Positions 1 to 8,769 of a stretch of DNA of 43,412 bases are shown piece after piece (positions within the stretch are counted from its first letter, which is position 1; the number at the start of each line of letters is the position of its first letter). Under the pieces are notes generated by a model. The model searched no databases. It had not been told where the DNA came from and saw only the letters and a list, made by a program, of their open reading frames with translations. Made by a program: the position numbers and the translations under genes. Source of the DNA: CAXGTL01 sp964012725 (GTDB lineage Archaea > Nanobdellota > Nanobdellia > Woesearchaeales > CAXGTL01); contig CAXGTL010000007.1 in assembly GCA_964012725.1 (NCBI GenBank), forward strand, positions 1 to 43,412. The letters are read 5' to 3'.

Positions 1-55
1 TGGATTTGAACTGTTTCTTGATAAAGGTGATTTGAAAGTTTATTATGTTGGTTGA
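1..55 (+). CDS. 3' end of an unidentified gene (partial)
   Basis: The frame starting at base 2 is open from the window edge to a TGA at 53-55 and encodes 17 residues ending in DLKVYYVG. Its codon pattern (mixed third positions, no low-complexity run) looks coding, and it would converge with the minus-strand gene ending at 110. Too little is visible to name a product; it could also be chance. The sequence left of the window would decide. Confidence 0.4.
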   Translation, partial: GFELFLDKGDLKVYYVG

Positions 56-66
56 GGTTGTTGAAT

Positions 67-104
67 TCAATAAAATTTCTATTTCTCTAAGTGCGAGTTC
101 TTTA
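67..104 (-). repeat. 38-bp downstream flank repeat, copy 1
   Basis: This copy matches 811-848 at 35 of 38 positions. It lies 5 bp beyond the stop codon of the minus-strand gene 110-763, exactly as the other copy lies just beyond the stop of the gene at 851. It therefore marks the 3' flank of each of two otherwise different genes. Confidence 0.8.
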
Positions 105-109
105 AAAAA

Positions 110-763
110 TTAAAATAAATAATGAAGTCTGTGTTTTAGACTATCAGAGATATCTAATTTTAATCTTTCATATTTTCTTCCCTCTACCATTTTGTTTGTA
201 AGTTCTCTTACAAGTTTTTTTTGATAGACCATTTGTCTAGCTTCTTCTCCTTGTTTTCTTCCAACAACAATATTTCCTTCATAGCCTAAAACTTCTGCAA
301 TATCTTTTCCGAATGGATAACCAAAACCCCCATTACATCCGATATCACCAACAATATAAAAAATCTGTCCATATTTTAAAAGTTCTTTAGTATCTACTTT
401 TCCATCACCACATCCACAAATTCCAATAAAATATGCATCAGCAGTGTATTTTTCAAGGAATTCACCAGAACCTATTTCAATAAAATTTTCTTTATTATCT
501 TGATTTTTGCCAAAATTGTATAAATTTTTTTCTTTTTCTGAACAGAATTCACTATTTATTTCATTCTCATAACATAAAATTTTCATATTAGGATTAATTC
601 TTTCAGCTACATAAAGCAACCCATTATATTCTGCATTTTCAATCATATCAATTAAATTAGTTTCTCCTCTCCAATCTCTCTTTTCAAATAAGTTTCTATG
701 TAGTAATTTTAATACCTCAAAAGGAATATTTTTTAATAGTTCTTTTTTCTTTTTCTCTTCCAT
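110..763 (-). CDS. Hypothetical protein in repeat-flanked unit 1
   Basis: This is a 217-aa protein of no recognised family. There is no signal peptide or membrane segment. It has a cysteine/glycine-rich stretch (FIGICGCGDGKVD and later DIGCNGGFGYPFG) near residues 110-150 and a charged C-terminus. The ATG at 763 is preferred because GGAGGT (771-776, minus strand) lies 7 nt upstream; another in-frame ATG at 769 would be only 1 nt from it. The gene is second in a two-gene minus-strand unit starting from the promoter near 1840. Both genes carry the same 28-bp leader and 38-bp trailer although the proteins are not visibly related. Function unknown. Confidence 0.7.
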   Translation of the reverse strand: MEEKKKKELLKNIPFEVLKLLHRNLFEKRDWRGETNLIDMIENAEYNGLLYVAERINPNMKILCYENEINSEFCSEKEKNLYNFGKNQDNKENFIEIGSGEFLEKYTADAYFIGICGCGDGKVDTKELLKYGQIFYIVGDIGCNGGFGYPFGKDIAEVLGYEGNIVVGRKQGEEARQMVYQKKLVRELTNKMVEGRKYERLKLDISDSLKHRLHYLF

Positions 764-770
764 TTTCATT

Positions 771-798
771 ACCTCCTATTACTACCAACTCCTCTTTT
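771..798 (-). repeat. 28-bp leader repeat with Shine-Dalgarno, copy 1
   Basis: This 28-bp stretch is identical to 1778-1805. Read on the minus strand it ends in GGAGGT directly before the start codon region of the gene at 110-763, and it also contains a GAGGAG. It supplies the ribosome binding site for both unrelated downstream genes. Confidence 0.85.
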
Positions 799-810
799 TT
801 ACAACTAAAC

Positions 811-848
811 TCAATAAAATTTATATTTCTGTAAGTGGGAGTTCTTTC
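811..848 (-). repeat. 38-bp downstream flank repeat, copy 2
   Basis: This is the second copy of the 67-104 repeat (3 mismatches). It sits 2 bp beyond the stop of the gene at 851-1774 and is separated by only 12 bp from the leader repeat of the next gene. Confidence 0.8.
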
Positions 849-850
849 TA

Positions 851-1774
851 TTAAGACATTTGATACTCTTCTGCAATTTCTATTACCTTATCTAAATCAG
901 TGATTATTTCTTTTTTAATTCCAGATACTTTGCTATTTTCATAATATCTGAATAATTGATTTTTACGTGGCCAGATTATTATGTTGCCTGAATCACTTCT
1001 TTTTAATGCCACATTATTAGTATTGGATTCCTCTGATTTTGCTAAAGAACATAAGTCTTCTTTTGATATAAGATCTAAAATATAAGCATGTATTGTTGGA
1101 ATAAAATTTCTTTTGTTAAACATGTAATACTCATTTGTAAATGTAAATTTCAATCCTAAATCATGTAAAAGTTTGCCCAATACAACCCCACCTCCATTAT
1201 ACCTTAATGTGTAATCAGGATCACATTTATCTATTCTTGGATCTCCTAATTTAAAACCAAATCTATCATGAACTATGCCTCCTTTTCTTTGAAGAAAGGA
1301 AGGAATTGATAATTCTGCAACAGTTGGACATATCTTAGGTTCGATTATAAAATTCTGTTCTCTTTTCTCTTCATAATTTTTTAAGTAAATATCTTCAATT
1401 TTATGAGGCAAATTCCTAATTGGACCTGATGCATTAAGTAATAATATGTCTGGTTTTATCATTTTAATTGAATCAATAGTCTCATTACAAGAATATGAAA
1501 ATAACTTTAAGGTTTCTGTCATCCATTTACAATTTATATCATTTATGAAATTATCTAAAAATCTCGAAAATAGAGGATATTGCCAAGGTTCATTCAATAA
1601 TAATAACTCTAATTCCTTTTTACCACCTGCTACTTTATAAAAATCTGTTAAGTCGTATGTACTTGGACCTTTGTTGCCTGTATCTTTAATCTTTAAATTT
1701 TCAATTTCATAAAATTTAAATTCATTGAGTATTTGATAGTCAACAATTAATACTTTTTTCTTTTTCATTTTCAT
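851..1774 (-). CDS. Hypothetical protein in repeat-flanked unit 2
   Basis: This is a 307-aa protein of no recognised family. It begins MKMKKKKVLIVDY and contains a glycine-rich RYNGGGVVLGKLLHDLG segment. The VLIVDY start and KPDILLLNASGP segment look like beta strands of an alpha/beta fold, but no catalytic motif can be named. The start at 1774 (or 1768) follows GGAGGT at 1778-1783. The frame stays open to about 2011, but that extension runs through the shared leader repeat and the divergent regulator, so it is rejected. It is the first gene of a two-gene unit that is probably transcribed from the promoter shared with the TrmB regulator. Confidence 0.75.
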   Translation of the reverse strand: MKMKKKKVLIVDYQILNEFKFYEIENLKIKDTGNKGPSTYDLTDFYKVAGGKKELELLLLNEPWQYPLFSRFLDNFINDINCKWMTETLKLFSYSCNETIDSIKMIKPDILLLNASGPIRNLPHKIEDIYLKNYEEKREQNFIIEPKICPTVAELSIPSFLQRKGGIVHDRFGFKLGDPRIDKCDPDYTLRYNGGGVVLGKLLHDLGLKFTFTNEYYMFNKRNFIPTIHAYILDLISKEDLCSLAKSEESNTNNVALKRSDSGNIIIWPRKNQLFRYYENSKVSGIKKEIITDLDKVIEIAEEYQMS

Positions 1775-1777
1775 TTT

Positions 1778-1805
1778 ACCTCCTATTACTACCAACTCCT
1801 CTTTT
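1778..1805 (-). repeat. 28-bp leader repeat with Shine-Dalgarno, copy 2
   Basis: Exact match to 771-798. It provides the leader and GGAGGT of the gene at 851-1774 and starts just inside the predicted transcription start of that gene. Confidence 0.85.
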
Positions 1806-1834
1806 CGTAACAATAGTGTGGTAAAAAACAAAAC

Positions 1835-1867
1835 ATTTAAATATTCCCTACTATTAATATATAGTAG
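1835..1867. promoter_or_regulatory. Bidirectional TATA box and candidate operator
   Basis: The palindromic core ATTTAAAT at 1835-1842 can serve as a TATA box in both directions. On the plus strand it lies about 30 bp from the ATG at 1869, giving a leaderless transcript. On the minus strand it would give a leader of roughly 40 nt for the gene at 1774. A perfect 7-bp inverted repeat (CTACTAT, 6-nt spacer, ATAGTAG) at 1848-1867 ends one base before the regulator's ATG, where bound protein would cover the plus-strand start site. Autoregulation is inference. Confidence 0.6.
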
Positions 1868-1868
1868 T

Positions 1869-2621
1869 ATGAATACAATAGAACCAATATTGGAGAAAAT
1901 AGGCCTAACAAAACAAGAATCTAAAGTATATCTATCATTATTAGAACTCCAAGAAGCACAAACAGGCAAATTATGTAGATTTACAAAAATAGCAAGCTCT
2001 AATATATACAATATCTTAGATTCATTGATACAAAAAGGTTTAGTAAGCTACAGAATACAGAACAATATCAAAGTATTTATGCCTGCACCACCTGAAGCAT
2101 TGAATGAACTATTCTTAGAAAAACAAAGAAAACTAGATGAAGAAAGAAAACAAGTAACAAAATTAATCTCAACTTTGAAAAAAAGAGAAATAAAACAACA
2201 ACCACAATCTAATTATAAATATTATGAAGGTATTGTTGGAATTAAATCAATGTGGCATGAAATCAATACTAGTATGTCTAAAGAAGACATAATAAAATGT
2301 TATACTTGCCAAGAAAAAGGATATAACAGATTAGTAGGATTCTATGATGAACATCATAAACTAAGAGTAAGAAAAAAAGTAAAATCTAGACTTATATTGC
2401 CTTTTGATGAAGAAAAAATTGCTAAAAAGAGAAGAAAACAATTAGCAGAAATAAAATTCATGGATTTAAAGAATGATTCAGAATGGGGTGTTTTTGGTGA
2501 TACTATTTATATCCAATATATTACTTCTAAAAAGCCAAGATCATTTTTAATAAAAGATAAGATATTTGCAAAGACTTTTGAACAAGTTTTTAACCAACTA
2601 TGGAAACAAGCTAAAAAATAA
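1869..2621 (+). CDS. TrmB-family transcriptional regulator
   Basis: This is a 250-aa archaeal regulator. Residues 1-75 form a TrmB-type winged helix (IGLTKQESKVYLSLLE, then SSNIYNILDSLIQKGLVS as the recognition helix region). A charged coiled-coil stretch follows at about 80-115, then a C-terminal effector-type domain starting YYEGIVGIKSMWHE. TrmB family members commonly respond to sugars. The ATG at 1869 is chosen over an upstream in-frame codon at 1818 because it matches the domain start and fits a leaderless transcript. The gene is divergent from the repeat-flanked pair and converges 7 bp from the glycan operon, so either could be its target; its position favours the divergent pair and itself. 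Confidence 0.85.
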   Translation: MNTIEPILEKIGLTKQESKVYLSLLELQEAQTGKLCRFTKIASSNIYNILDSLIQKGLVSYRIQNNIKVFMPAPPEALNELFLEKQRKLDEERKQVTKLISTLKKREIKQQPQSNYKYYEGIVGIKSMWHEINTSMSKEDIIKCYTCQEKGYNRLVGFYDEHHKLRVRKKVKSRLILPFDEEKIAKKRRKQLAEIKFMDLKNDSEWGVFGDTIYIQYITSKKPRSFLIKDKIFAKTFEQVFNQLWKQAKK

Positions 2622-2628
2622 AAAATGA

Positions 2629-4146
2629 TCAAGAAGAAACCCTAACCTTAGAAACAATTCTTTTAATAAAATAAGTGTCTAAAAATGAATTATAGATCTT
2701 AAATCTACATCTTAGATTAACAATTGGATAATAAAGTTTTAGTAAGAATCTTATTAATGATGCATATTTTGGAAATAAAAACCCTGCATTTATTGTCTGT
2801 GTTTTTCCATCAAAGAATAAAGATAATACACTTAGGTTGTCAAATATCTTTTTTTGTTTTTTACTTACCCAAGGTATGTCTGAAGATGCTGTAAAATCAA
2901 AATAACCCCATTCTTCTAATGTTTTTGGTGGTTTAAAACCCATTTCTACAGATAAATCATATAATTCTGTGCCATAAAAAGGTGTATAATTAAATATTTG
3001 AAAAATATATGTTCTTTTGCTCTTTGAAATATCTCTAACAAAGTCTAATGTAATATTAACATCTTTAATATTTTCTGTAGGAAGACCAACTATAAATGAA
3101 CATTTAAAATCAATTCCTGCATTATTAAGTTTTTCTATGTTTGGTTTAACATCTTTTTTTCTGAATTCCTTTTTAAGAAGTTTAAGCATTCTGTTTGAAG
3201 CTGATTCTATTCCAAAGTATAACATAACTAATCCAGCCTTTTTTAGAAGTTTTAAAAACTCTTTATCATAATATTTAATATAATCAATCTTACAAGTTGT
3301 TCTCCATTTAATATTGAGTTTGCTTTTTATTAAAAGATGGCAAAATTCTTCTACTCTTTTTTTATTAACAAAAAAATTATCATCTTGGAAATGTATAGAT
3401 TCTATATTTGGAACAATTGCAAGCAATTGTTTTATATTATCAATGATTTTTTCTGGTGTTAAACTTCGCCATCTACGAACATTGAATTGATTATTATAAC
3501 AAAAACTACATTTATGAGGACAACCTCTAGTAGTTTCCATGTGAAGCATTGATAAATATTTTCCATTATGAACCATTGTATTAATGTATCTTTTTACATT
3601 AATCAAATGATAAGGTAATGGAGGAAGTTTGTTTAAGTCTAAGAATTCTGCTCTAGGGTTAATTTTTATTTTAGATTTATTATTTTCATCTTTTTTATTA
3701 TCCTTATAAGCAATTCCCTTTAGATTTTTATATGATTGTTTTTTGTCAAGTTTTTCAACTAAATTTTTGAATGTTAGTTCTCCTTCATGCATTACAATGA
3801 TATCAACATATTTGTTTTGAAGTGTTTGTTCTGGAAGAAGAGAAGAATGTACACCACCCCAAATTATTTTAATATTTTTATTGATTTTTTTAACAATTTT
3901 AGATGCACTTAGACCATGCAAAATCTGCCTCCCAGTCATGCTTGTTACACCAAAACAGAGAACATTGTTGTCTATATTGTTGATTAGAGTATTTTTCCAG
4001 TCTTTGTCTGCCCTTTGATCAATAATAATTACATTATATTTTTTATGAATCATAGAACTAATTGAAAGTAATGCAATTGGAAGTCTAATTGTTCCTTCAA
4101 GGTCTAGGCCTGTCTTTGGATTGAATAATATTATTTTTTTCTTCAT
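2629..4146 (-). CDS. B12-binding-type radical SAM enzyme
   Basis: This is a 505-aa protein with the architecture of cobalamin-dependent radical SAM enzymes (BchE/P-methylase-like group). Residues 1-140 form a Rossmann-like B12-binding-type domain (WGGVHSSLLPEQTL at 96-109, then MHEGE). The radical SAM core carries CxxxCxxC at C209/C213/C216 (RGCPHKCSFCYNN). Such enzymes methylate or rearrange unactivated carbons. The substrate is unknown, but its position at the end of a run of glycosyltransferase genes suggests a glycan or lipid precursor. A short lysine/asparagine-rich patch (about residues 150-160) separates the two domains. It lies 3 bp downstream of the GT4 gene, so the two are probably co-transcribed. 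Confidence 0.85.
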   Translation of the reverse strand: MKKKIILFNPKTGLDLEGTIRLPIALLSISSMIHKKYNVIIIDQRADKDWKNTLINNIDNNVLCFGVTSMTGRQILHGLSASKIVKKINKNIKIIWGGVHSSLLPEQTLQNKYVDIIVMHEGELTFKNLVEKLDKKQSYKNLKGIAYKDNKKDENNKSKIKINPRAEFLDLNKLPPLPYHLINVKRYINTMVHNGKYLSMLHMETTRGCPHKCSFCYNNQFNVRRWRSLTPEKIIDNIKQLLAIVPNIESIHFQDDNFFVNKKRVEEFCHLLIKSKLNIKWRTTCKIDYIKYYDKEFLKLLKKAGLVMLYFGIESASNRMLKLLKKEFRKKDVKPNIEKLNNAGIDFKCSFIVGLPTENIKDVNITLDFVRDISKSKRTYIFQIFNYTPFYGTELYDLSVEMGFKPPKTLEEWGYFDFTASSDIPWVSKKQKKIFDNLSVLSLFFDGKTQTINAGFLFPKYASLIRFLLKLYYPIVNLRCRFKIYNSFLDTYFIKRIVSKVRVSS

Positions 4147-4149
4147 TTT

Positions 4150-5295
4150 TTAATCATATTTACCTTTTTCAATATCTTCTACAACTTCTATTAATCTGTC
4201 CCAGGAAAATCTGTGTCTTTCTTTTTTAATGTTCTTAATGAACTTATTCCTAAGTTTTTGTTGATAATAGAGTATAATAGCATCTGCAATTGCTTGTTCA
4301 TCTTTAGGAGGGATTACTAAGCCTGTTTTATTGTGTGTTACAACTTCTGGTAACCCACCTACATTTGTAACAATTACTGGTTTGTTCAATGCAAAAGAAA
4401 TTTGGATTATGCCTGAGTTAGTTGCAGATAAATAAGGAAGAACTACTATGTCAGAAGCTTCAAAATAATTACCAACTTCTTCATTTGGAACATAAGAATC
4501 AATTATTTTAATGTTTTTCTCAAGTTTTAGTTTTTTTATTAAATCAGTATATTGTTTTTTTACTTTACTGCCTCCCCAAAATTCACCAACGATTAATAAG
4601 TCTAAATCTACTTTTTTAAGTATGTGAGGCATTGCTTTTATTAAATATATTAACCCTTTATATTCTCTAACAAATCCAAAGAAAAGAATGGTTTTCTTTT
4701 TTAATTTTAAATGTGAAATATCTTTTTTCTTAAATGCTGATTCAAATACATCATAAGTAGGATGTACATGCTGAATTACTTTTGCACCTGGAATCAATTT
4801 TTCAAGAACTTTTTTTTCTTTTGATGCATGAACTATAAAATAATCAGAATTTCTTAAAGCTAATTTTGTTAAATAATTATCAATAAATCTTGTTTCATGA
4901 GAAACAACATTATGACACAAGAATACTACTTTTGATTTTGTAAAGTTTCTTATCATATAAGCAATAGAACCAAATACAAATGTGAAAAATGGTGTCCACC
5001 AATACATCATAACTATCTGTGGTTTGAATTTTTTTACTCTTTTGTATGTTTTGAACCAAGTCAAAGAATTGATTGAGTCAATTATTTCCTCTGCTTTTAT
5101 TGATTCAGTATCTATTTTTTTTTCACTATCTAAATCTTTTTGATCTTTGCCAGGGAAAAGTAGTTTTGGATAAAGTCTTTTGAAAGAAATTGCTTTAATC
5201 TGATGTTTTTTTTCTAAGTTTTGGCAAAAAACAGTATTATAATGTGAGATTCCTCCTCTGTAAGGATGTGCTGGACCGATTAATGCTATTTTCAT
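4150..5295 (-). CDS. GT4-family glycosyltransferase
   Basis: This is a 381-aa GT-B glycosyltransferase. The N-terminal glycine-rich acceptor-side loop (HPYRGGISHYN, residues 10-20) and the C-terminal nucleotide-sugar domain (ILFFGFVREYKGL, then GGLPEVV near 313-319) are clear. The usual ExxxxxxxE motif is replaced by an SATNSGIIQISFA type of sequence, as in a known GT4 subgroup that lacks the acidic pair. It is expected to act in the cytoplasm or at the inner membrane face, adding a sugar to a lipid-linked glycan. It is paired with a radical SAM gene on each side, and a second GT4 of similar type lies at 6483-7709. Confidence 0.88.
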   Translation of the reverse strand: MKIALIGPAHPYRGGISHYNTVFCQNLEKKHQIKAISFKRLYPKLLFPGKDQKDLDSEKKIDTESIKAEEIIDSINSLTWFKTYKRVKKFKPQIVMMYWWTPFFTFVFGSIAYMIRNFTKSKVVFLCHNVVSHETRFIDNYLTKLALRNSDYFIVHASKEKKVLEKLIPGAKVIQHVHPTYDVFESAFKKKDISHLKLKKKTILFFGFVREYKGLIYLIKAMPHILKKVDLDLLIVGEFWGGSKVKKQYTDLIKKLKLEKNIKIIDSYVPNEEVGNYFEASDIVVLPYLSATNSGIIQISFALNKPVIVTNVGGLPEVVTHNKTGLVIPPKDEQAIADAIILYYQQKLRNKFIKNIKKERHRFSWDRLIEVVEDIEKGKYD

Positions 5296-5314
5296 TGTTT
5301 TTTTTTAATTATTT

Positions 5315-6493
5315 TTATTTAAAAATATAATACCAAAATACTTTAATTAACTCTAATGGATTCATTAATGTGTCTAAGAATGCTTGACCAACTAAAGGAC
5401 AGTGGCATTGGTTTGATTTAACCCATTTTCTTATTTTATATGCATGGTTACTATGCCAAAGTCGATTGAAGTTGTAGTCAAAGTCACGTACAGTTCCCAT
5501 TTCTTTTTTAAATGCTTGAACATTGCAAATCCATAACCCACCCCAAGGATTTAGATGTGCATTACTGATCCCTGCATAGCAAGGAACCATTCTTTTTCCT
5601 TGTTTCATAACTTTTGCAGCCCTTTTATAATAAACTAATCTTAAAGCTTGAGTTATCTTACTTAGTTTTCTTGCATTTTTCATATTTTTGATAACTTCTT
5701 TTGTAAGATATTTGATAACACGTTCATATTGCTTACCTTCAGGTGTTACTTTTAAATTTTTCATTACACCTTTGAATTTATTTTTTAATTTTCCTTCTTC
5801 AATGTCAACATTAAAAAGTTCTGCTCTTGTATCAGCAATCTCATGCAAAAAGTTGTCTAATTTAAGATTTTTATTAACATATTCATTTATTTCTTTTAGA
5901 TTATTAAGATTTTTTAAACTGATTGTTGTTCCAGCGTCTACATACAGGTTTGGATATTTTTCTCTTAATTTAACAAGTATATCATGTGTCTTAAGTAATT
6001 TTTTAAAATTTCCTGGAACTCCTCTTATTTCATCATGCTTTTTTCCTATTCCATCTAATGACATCTTTATAGTAAGATGAACATTTGAAGGAATCTTTTT
6101 CAAAATATTTGATACTGTTTTTTTAATCTTATTTGGTGATAAACAATTTGTAGGAAAATGTATAACAGCTGGTTTTATATATTTACATGCAAGTCTGCAA
6201 ATTTCATCTAAATCTTCTCTTAAAGAAGGTTCACCACCACAGATGTTAAGAAGAAATACAGGTTTCATTGATTTAAATACTTTTTCAATTTCCCAAAGTT
6301 GTAATTCTTGATGTCTTCTTTCTGGAAACTCTTTATATAATTTCCAAATATTACAAATTGTACATTTTGATTGGCATTCATTAGTCACACTAAAATTAAA
6401 TAAAATAGGATTAGATGTTTTAACAAGCTTATGCCTAGCTAATTTATACATTATAAGTTTTGGAAATATTCTCATTGCATATTTAATTATCAT
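5315..6493 (-). CDS. Radical SAM protein with SPASM-like C-terminus
   Basis: This is a 392-aa protein. The radical SAM cluster motif is C40/C44/C47 (TNECQSKCTICNIW). The glycine-rich SAM loop is LNICGGEPSLREDL. The C-terminal region has further cysteines (VPCYAG, LWICN, NQCHCP) arranged like a SPASM or twitch auxiliary cluster domain. Unlike the other radical SAM proteins here it has no B12 domain. The start at 6493 is preferred because GGAGG lies 5 nt upstream; it overlaps the preceding GT4 gene by 11 bp, which implies translational coupling. The substrate is unknown. Its place between two GT4 genes suggests modification of a sugar or lipid carrier. Confidence 0.85.
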   Translation of the reverse strand: MIIKYAMRIFPKLIMYKLARHKLVKTSNPILFNFSVTNECQSKCTICNIWKLYKEFPERRHQELQLWEIEKVFKSMKPVFLLNICGGEPSLREDLDEICRLACKYIKPAVIHFPTNCLSPNKIKKTVSNILKKIPSNVHLTIKMSLDGIGKKHDEIRGVPGNFKKLLKTHDILVKLREKYPNLYVDAGTTISLKNLNNLKEINEYVNKNLKLDNFLHEIADTRAELFNVDIEEGKLKNKFKGVMKNLKVTPEGKQYERVIKYLTKEVIKNMKNARKLSKITQALRLVYYKRAAKVMKQGKRMVPCYAGISNAHLNPWGGLWICNVQAFKKEMGTVRDFDYNFNRLWHSNHAYKIRKWVKSNQCHCPLVGQAFLDTLMNPLELIKVFWYYIFK

Positions 6494-7709
6494 TTCTTCC
6501 TCCAACATTATTAAACACATTATAATAATTTAATGCAACATTGTCCCATTGAAAAGATTTGTCTTTTTTTAGTGCATTTTTTGATAATTTTAATTGAAGT
6601 TTTTTGTTACGAAGCAGGTTTAGAATGTTTTTTGTGAGTAAGTCCACATTTCCACCCTCTGAAAATATAACTTCATGATTGTCTTTAACAAATTCTGGAA
6701 GTCCTCCAACAGGTGAAACAATTGTTGGTATGCCAAAAGCTAAACTAATAAGTAAAGGACCACTTATTGTTTGTTCTGAATTATAATATGGAAGTACACA
6801 AATGTCTGATACATCAAAATATTTATGAACTTCATGGTCTGGAATAAATTTAGGATAAATTTGAATATATTTTTTCAAACCTTTGAGATCTTTTTTATAT
6901 TCCTTTATGTTTTGCCAAAGTTCGCCTGCGATTATTAGTTTTACTTTGTTTTCTGTTTTATTATTTTGTTCTTGTTCTATAATCTTATGCATTGCTCTTA
7001 ATAAATATCTTAGTCCTTTGTATTCCCTTATGTATCCAAAGAAAAGTATTACTTTTGTTTTTTGGTCTATGTTGAATTCTTTTCTTAGTTGTTGTTTTAG
7101 GTGAGTTTTAGTTAAGTTTGTTGGTCTCCACCTTGTGAAAAAACCAAAACTGCCGTGTGGTGCAACACAAATCTTATCTGGATGAATATTATAATCTCTT
7201 ATTAATCTTTGTTTGTTTTGTTGTGCATGTATAACAAAATTATCTGTTAATGAAAAAATTGTTTTTGTGAAAATTCTATCAAATACAGTTGATTCATGTG
7301 GTTCAATATTATGACAAGTTAAGATTACTTTTTTTTTAGAAAAAATTCTGTTTAATTTAAGAATAACAAACTGAAGTGGTGTTAATAATGGAGATACCCA
7401 ATGTAAATACATAATATCTGCTTTTCTCATTACAAAATAAGCTTTTATCCAAGACAAAGGGTTAAACCAATCAATAAAATTTGAATTTGGTGATTGAAAA
7501 TTGATTCCACTTCTGTTTTTTTTAGGAAGTTTTCCTTTGTATAAAAGCGGTGGATATAAATGATTAAAACCTATGATTTTCATATTTAATTTATCTTTGT
7601 ATAATTTTATTAGATTATTTTCTAGTAATACACAATACTGAACAATTCCGCCTTGGAATGGTGGATTGTGTGCAAGCATACATATTTTCAGTTTTTTTTG
7701 TTTTTTCAT
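6483..7709 (-). CDS. GT4-family glycosyltransferase
   Basis: This is a 408-aa GT-B enzyme similar in layout to the one at 4150-5295. It has the N-terminal loop NPPFQGGIVQYCVLLE, a central VILFFGYIREYKGLRYLL, and a C-terminal GGLPEFV motif. The region normally holding two glutamates reads SEQTISGPLLISLAFG, so this too is the variant type without the acidic pair. A short glutamine/asparagine/lysine-rich insert (EQEQNNKTENK) lies in the second domain. It is 10 bp downstream of the epimerase gene and overlaps the radical SAM gene that follows. Donor and acceptor cannot be read from sequence. Confidence 0.87.
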   Translation of the reverse strand: MKKQKKLKICMLAHNPPFQGGIVQYCVLLENNLIKLYKDKLNMKIIGFNHLYPPLLYKGKLPKKNRSGINFQSPNSNFIDWFNPLSWIKAYFVMRKADIMYLHWVSPLLTPLQFVILKLNRIFSKKKVILTCHNIEPHESTVFDRIFTKTIFSLTDNFVIHAQQNKQRLIRDYNIHPDKICVAPHGSFGFFTRWRPTNLTKTHLKQQLRKEFNIDQKTKVILFFGYIREYKGLRYLLRAMHKIIEQEQNNKTENKVKLIIAGELWQNIKEYKKDLKGLKKYIQIYPKFIPDHEVHKYFDVSDICVLPYYNSEQTISGPLLISLAFGIPTIVSPVGGLPEFVKDNHEVIFSEGGNVDLLTKNILNLLRNKKLQLKLSKNALKKDKSFQWDNVALNYYNVFNNVGGRNDN

Positions 7710-7719
7710 CTTTAAAATC

Positions 7720-8769
7720 TCATAATAAATTATTTTCTTTACACCAAGTCATCATATTATCCAATCCTTTTTGGATATCATATTTTGGTTTAAAGTTAAG
7801 TTCTTGTTTAGCTTTGTCAATATTATATTTTCTTGACATGATAAAGAACTTTAATTTCTTTCTGCTAACTAATGGTTCTTTTTTTATAAAAAGCTTGAAT
7901 ATGGTCTCTATGATTCTTGCTCCAAATAATGCAATGTTTTGTGGGACATATAATTTATTTGGTTTTATATTTAAGTTTTTTGCAATCATTGAAATAAATC
8001 TTTTTTTAGTGATTGCATCTTCTCCTGCTGCATTATATGTTTGGCTGTATGCTTTTTTATTCAACATGCAACTTATGAATAAATCTGCCAAATCATCCAC
8101 ATAAATAGGTTGCATATAAGACAAACCTCGTCCCACAGAGAAGAAAAGTCTTTTTTTAACAAGTTTGAATAAAGGAATTAATGTGTAATCTTCAGGACCA
8201 TATACTCTCGCTGGTCTTATTATTGTATATTGTGTCTTGGTTTTTGTTTGTGTGTTTTGGTTTTCACATACTTTTTGTACTTCTAGTTCTGCTAAATATT
8301 TTGTTTTGCCATAAATGTTTTGACCATAACATTTGTAATCTTCTTTAATAGGTATTGATTCATCATGTACTTTTCCATAACAAGTAACACTACTACAATA
8401 AATCATTTGTTTTACTTTTTTTTTTACACAAATTTCTGCAATATGTCTTGTTGCATGAACATTGTTATTATAATAAAAACTGTCGTCGACAGCTGTTGGA
8501 TGTATAACACCTGCTAAGTGTATGACAATGTCTGGCTTTGATTTTGAAATTGCAGTTGTTAATGATTGTTTGTCTGTAAGATTACCATATTTAATGTTAA
8601 TCTTTGATTTAGTTTTAGATTTTGAATTAAGATTTGTAAAAGGTTTTATATTACTTGTTTTTCTAACAAAAAGGATTATTTTATAATTTTGTTTAATTAG
8701 TTTTCTAACTAAATGTTTACCAATAAATCCTGTTGCTCCTGTTATAAATATTTTTTGTTTTCTTTTCAT
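7720..8769 (-). CDS. NAD-dependent sugar epimerase/dehydratase (extended SDR)
   Basis: This is a 349-aa extended short-chain dehydrogenase. It has the cofactor loop GATGFIG (residues 11-17), a serine pair in YCSSVTCYG, and catalytic Y153/K157 (YGKTK). Enzymes of this fold epimerise, dehydrate or reduce nucleotide-activated sugars in the cytoplasm. Two small lysine/threonine/asparagine/serine-rich inserts are present at about 48-57 and 169-179. Its start overlaps the stop of the B12 radical SAM gene by 4 bp (ATGA), so the two are translationally coupled. Substrate specificity cannot be assigned. Confidence 0.88.
   Translation of the reverse strand: MKRKQKIFITGATGFIGKHLVRKLIKQNYKIILFVRKTSNIKPFTNLNSKSKTKSKINIKYGNLTDKQSLTTAISKSKPDIVIHLAGVIHPTAVDDSFYYNNNVHATRHIAEICVKKKVKQMIYCSSVTCYGKVHDESIPIKEDYKCYGQNIYGKTKYLAELEVQKVCENQNTQTKTKTQYTIIRPARVYGPEDYTLIPLFKLVKKRLFFSVGRGLSYMQPIYVDDLADLFISCMLNKKAYSQTYNAAGEDAITKKRFISMIAKNLNIKPNKLYVPQNIALFGARIIETIFKLFIKKEPLVSRKKLKFFIMSRKYNIDKAKQELNFKPKYDIQKGLDNMMTWCKENNLL

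Noticed and set aside
67..848. Integron-like attC sites in the 38-bp repeats
   Set aside because: The repeats lack the paired core sites and the imperfect palindrome expected of attC, and no integrase gene is in the window.
1775..2011. N-terminal extension of the gene at 851-1774 to about 2011
   Set aside because: It runs through the shared leader repeat and ribosome binding site and overlaps the divergent TrmB gene; the MKMKKKK start has a clear Shine-Dalgarno.
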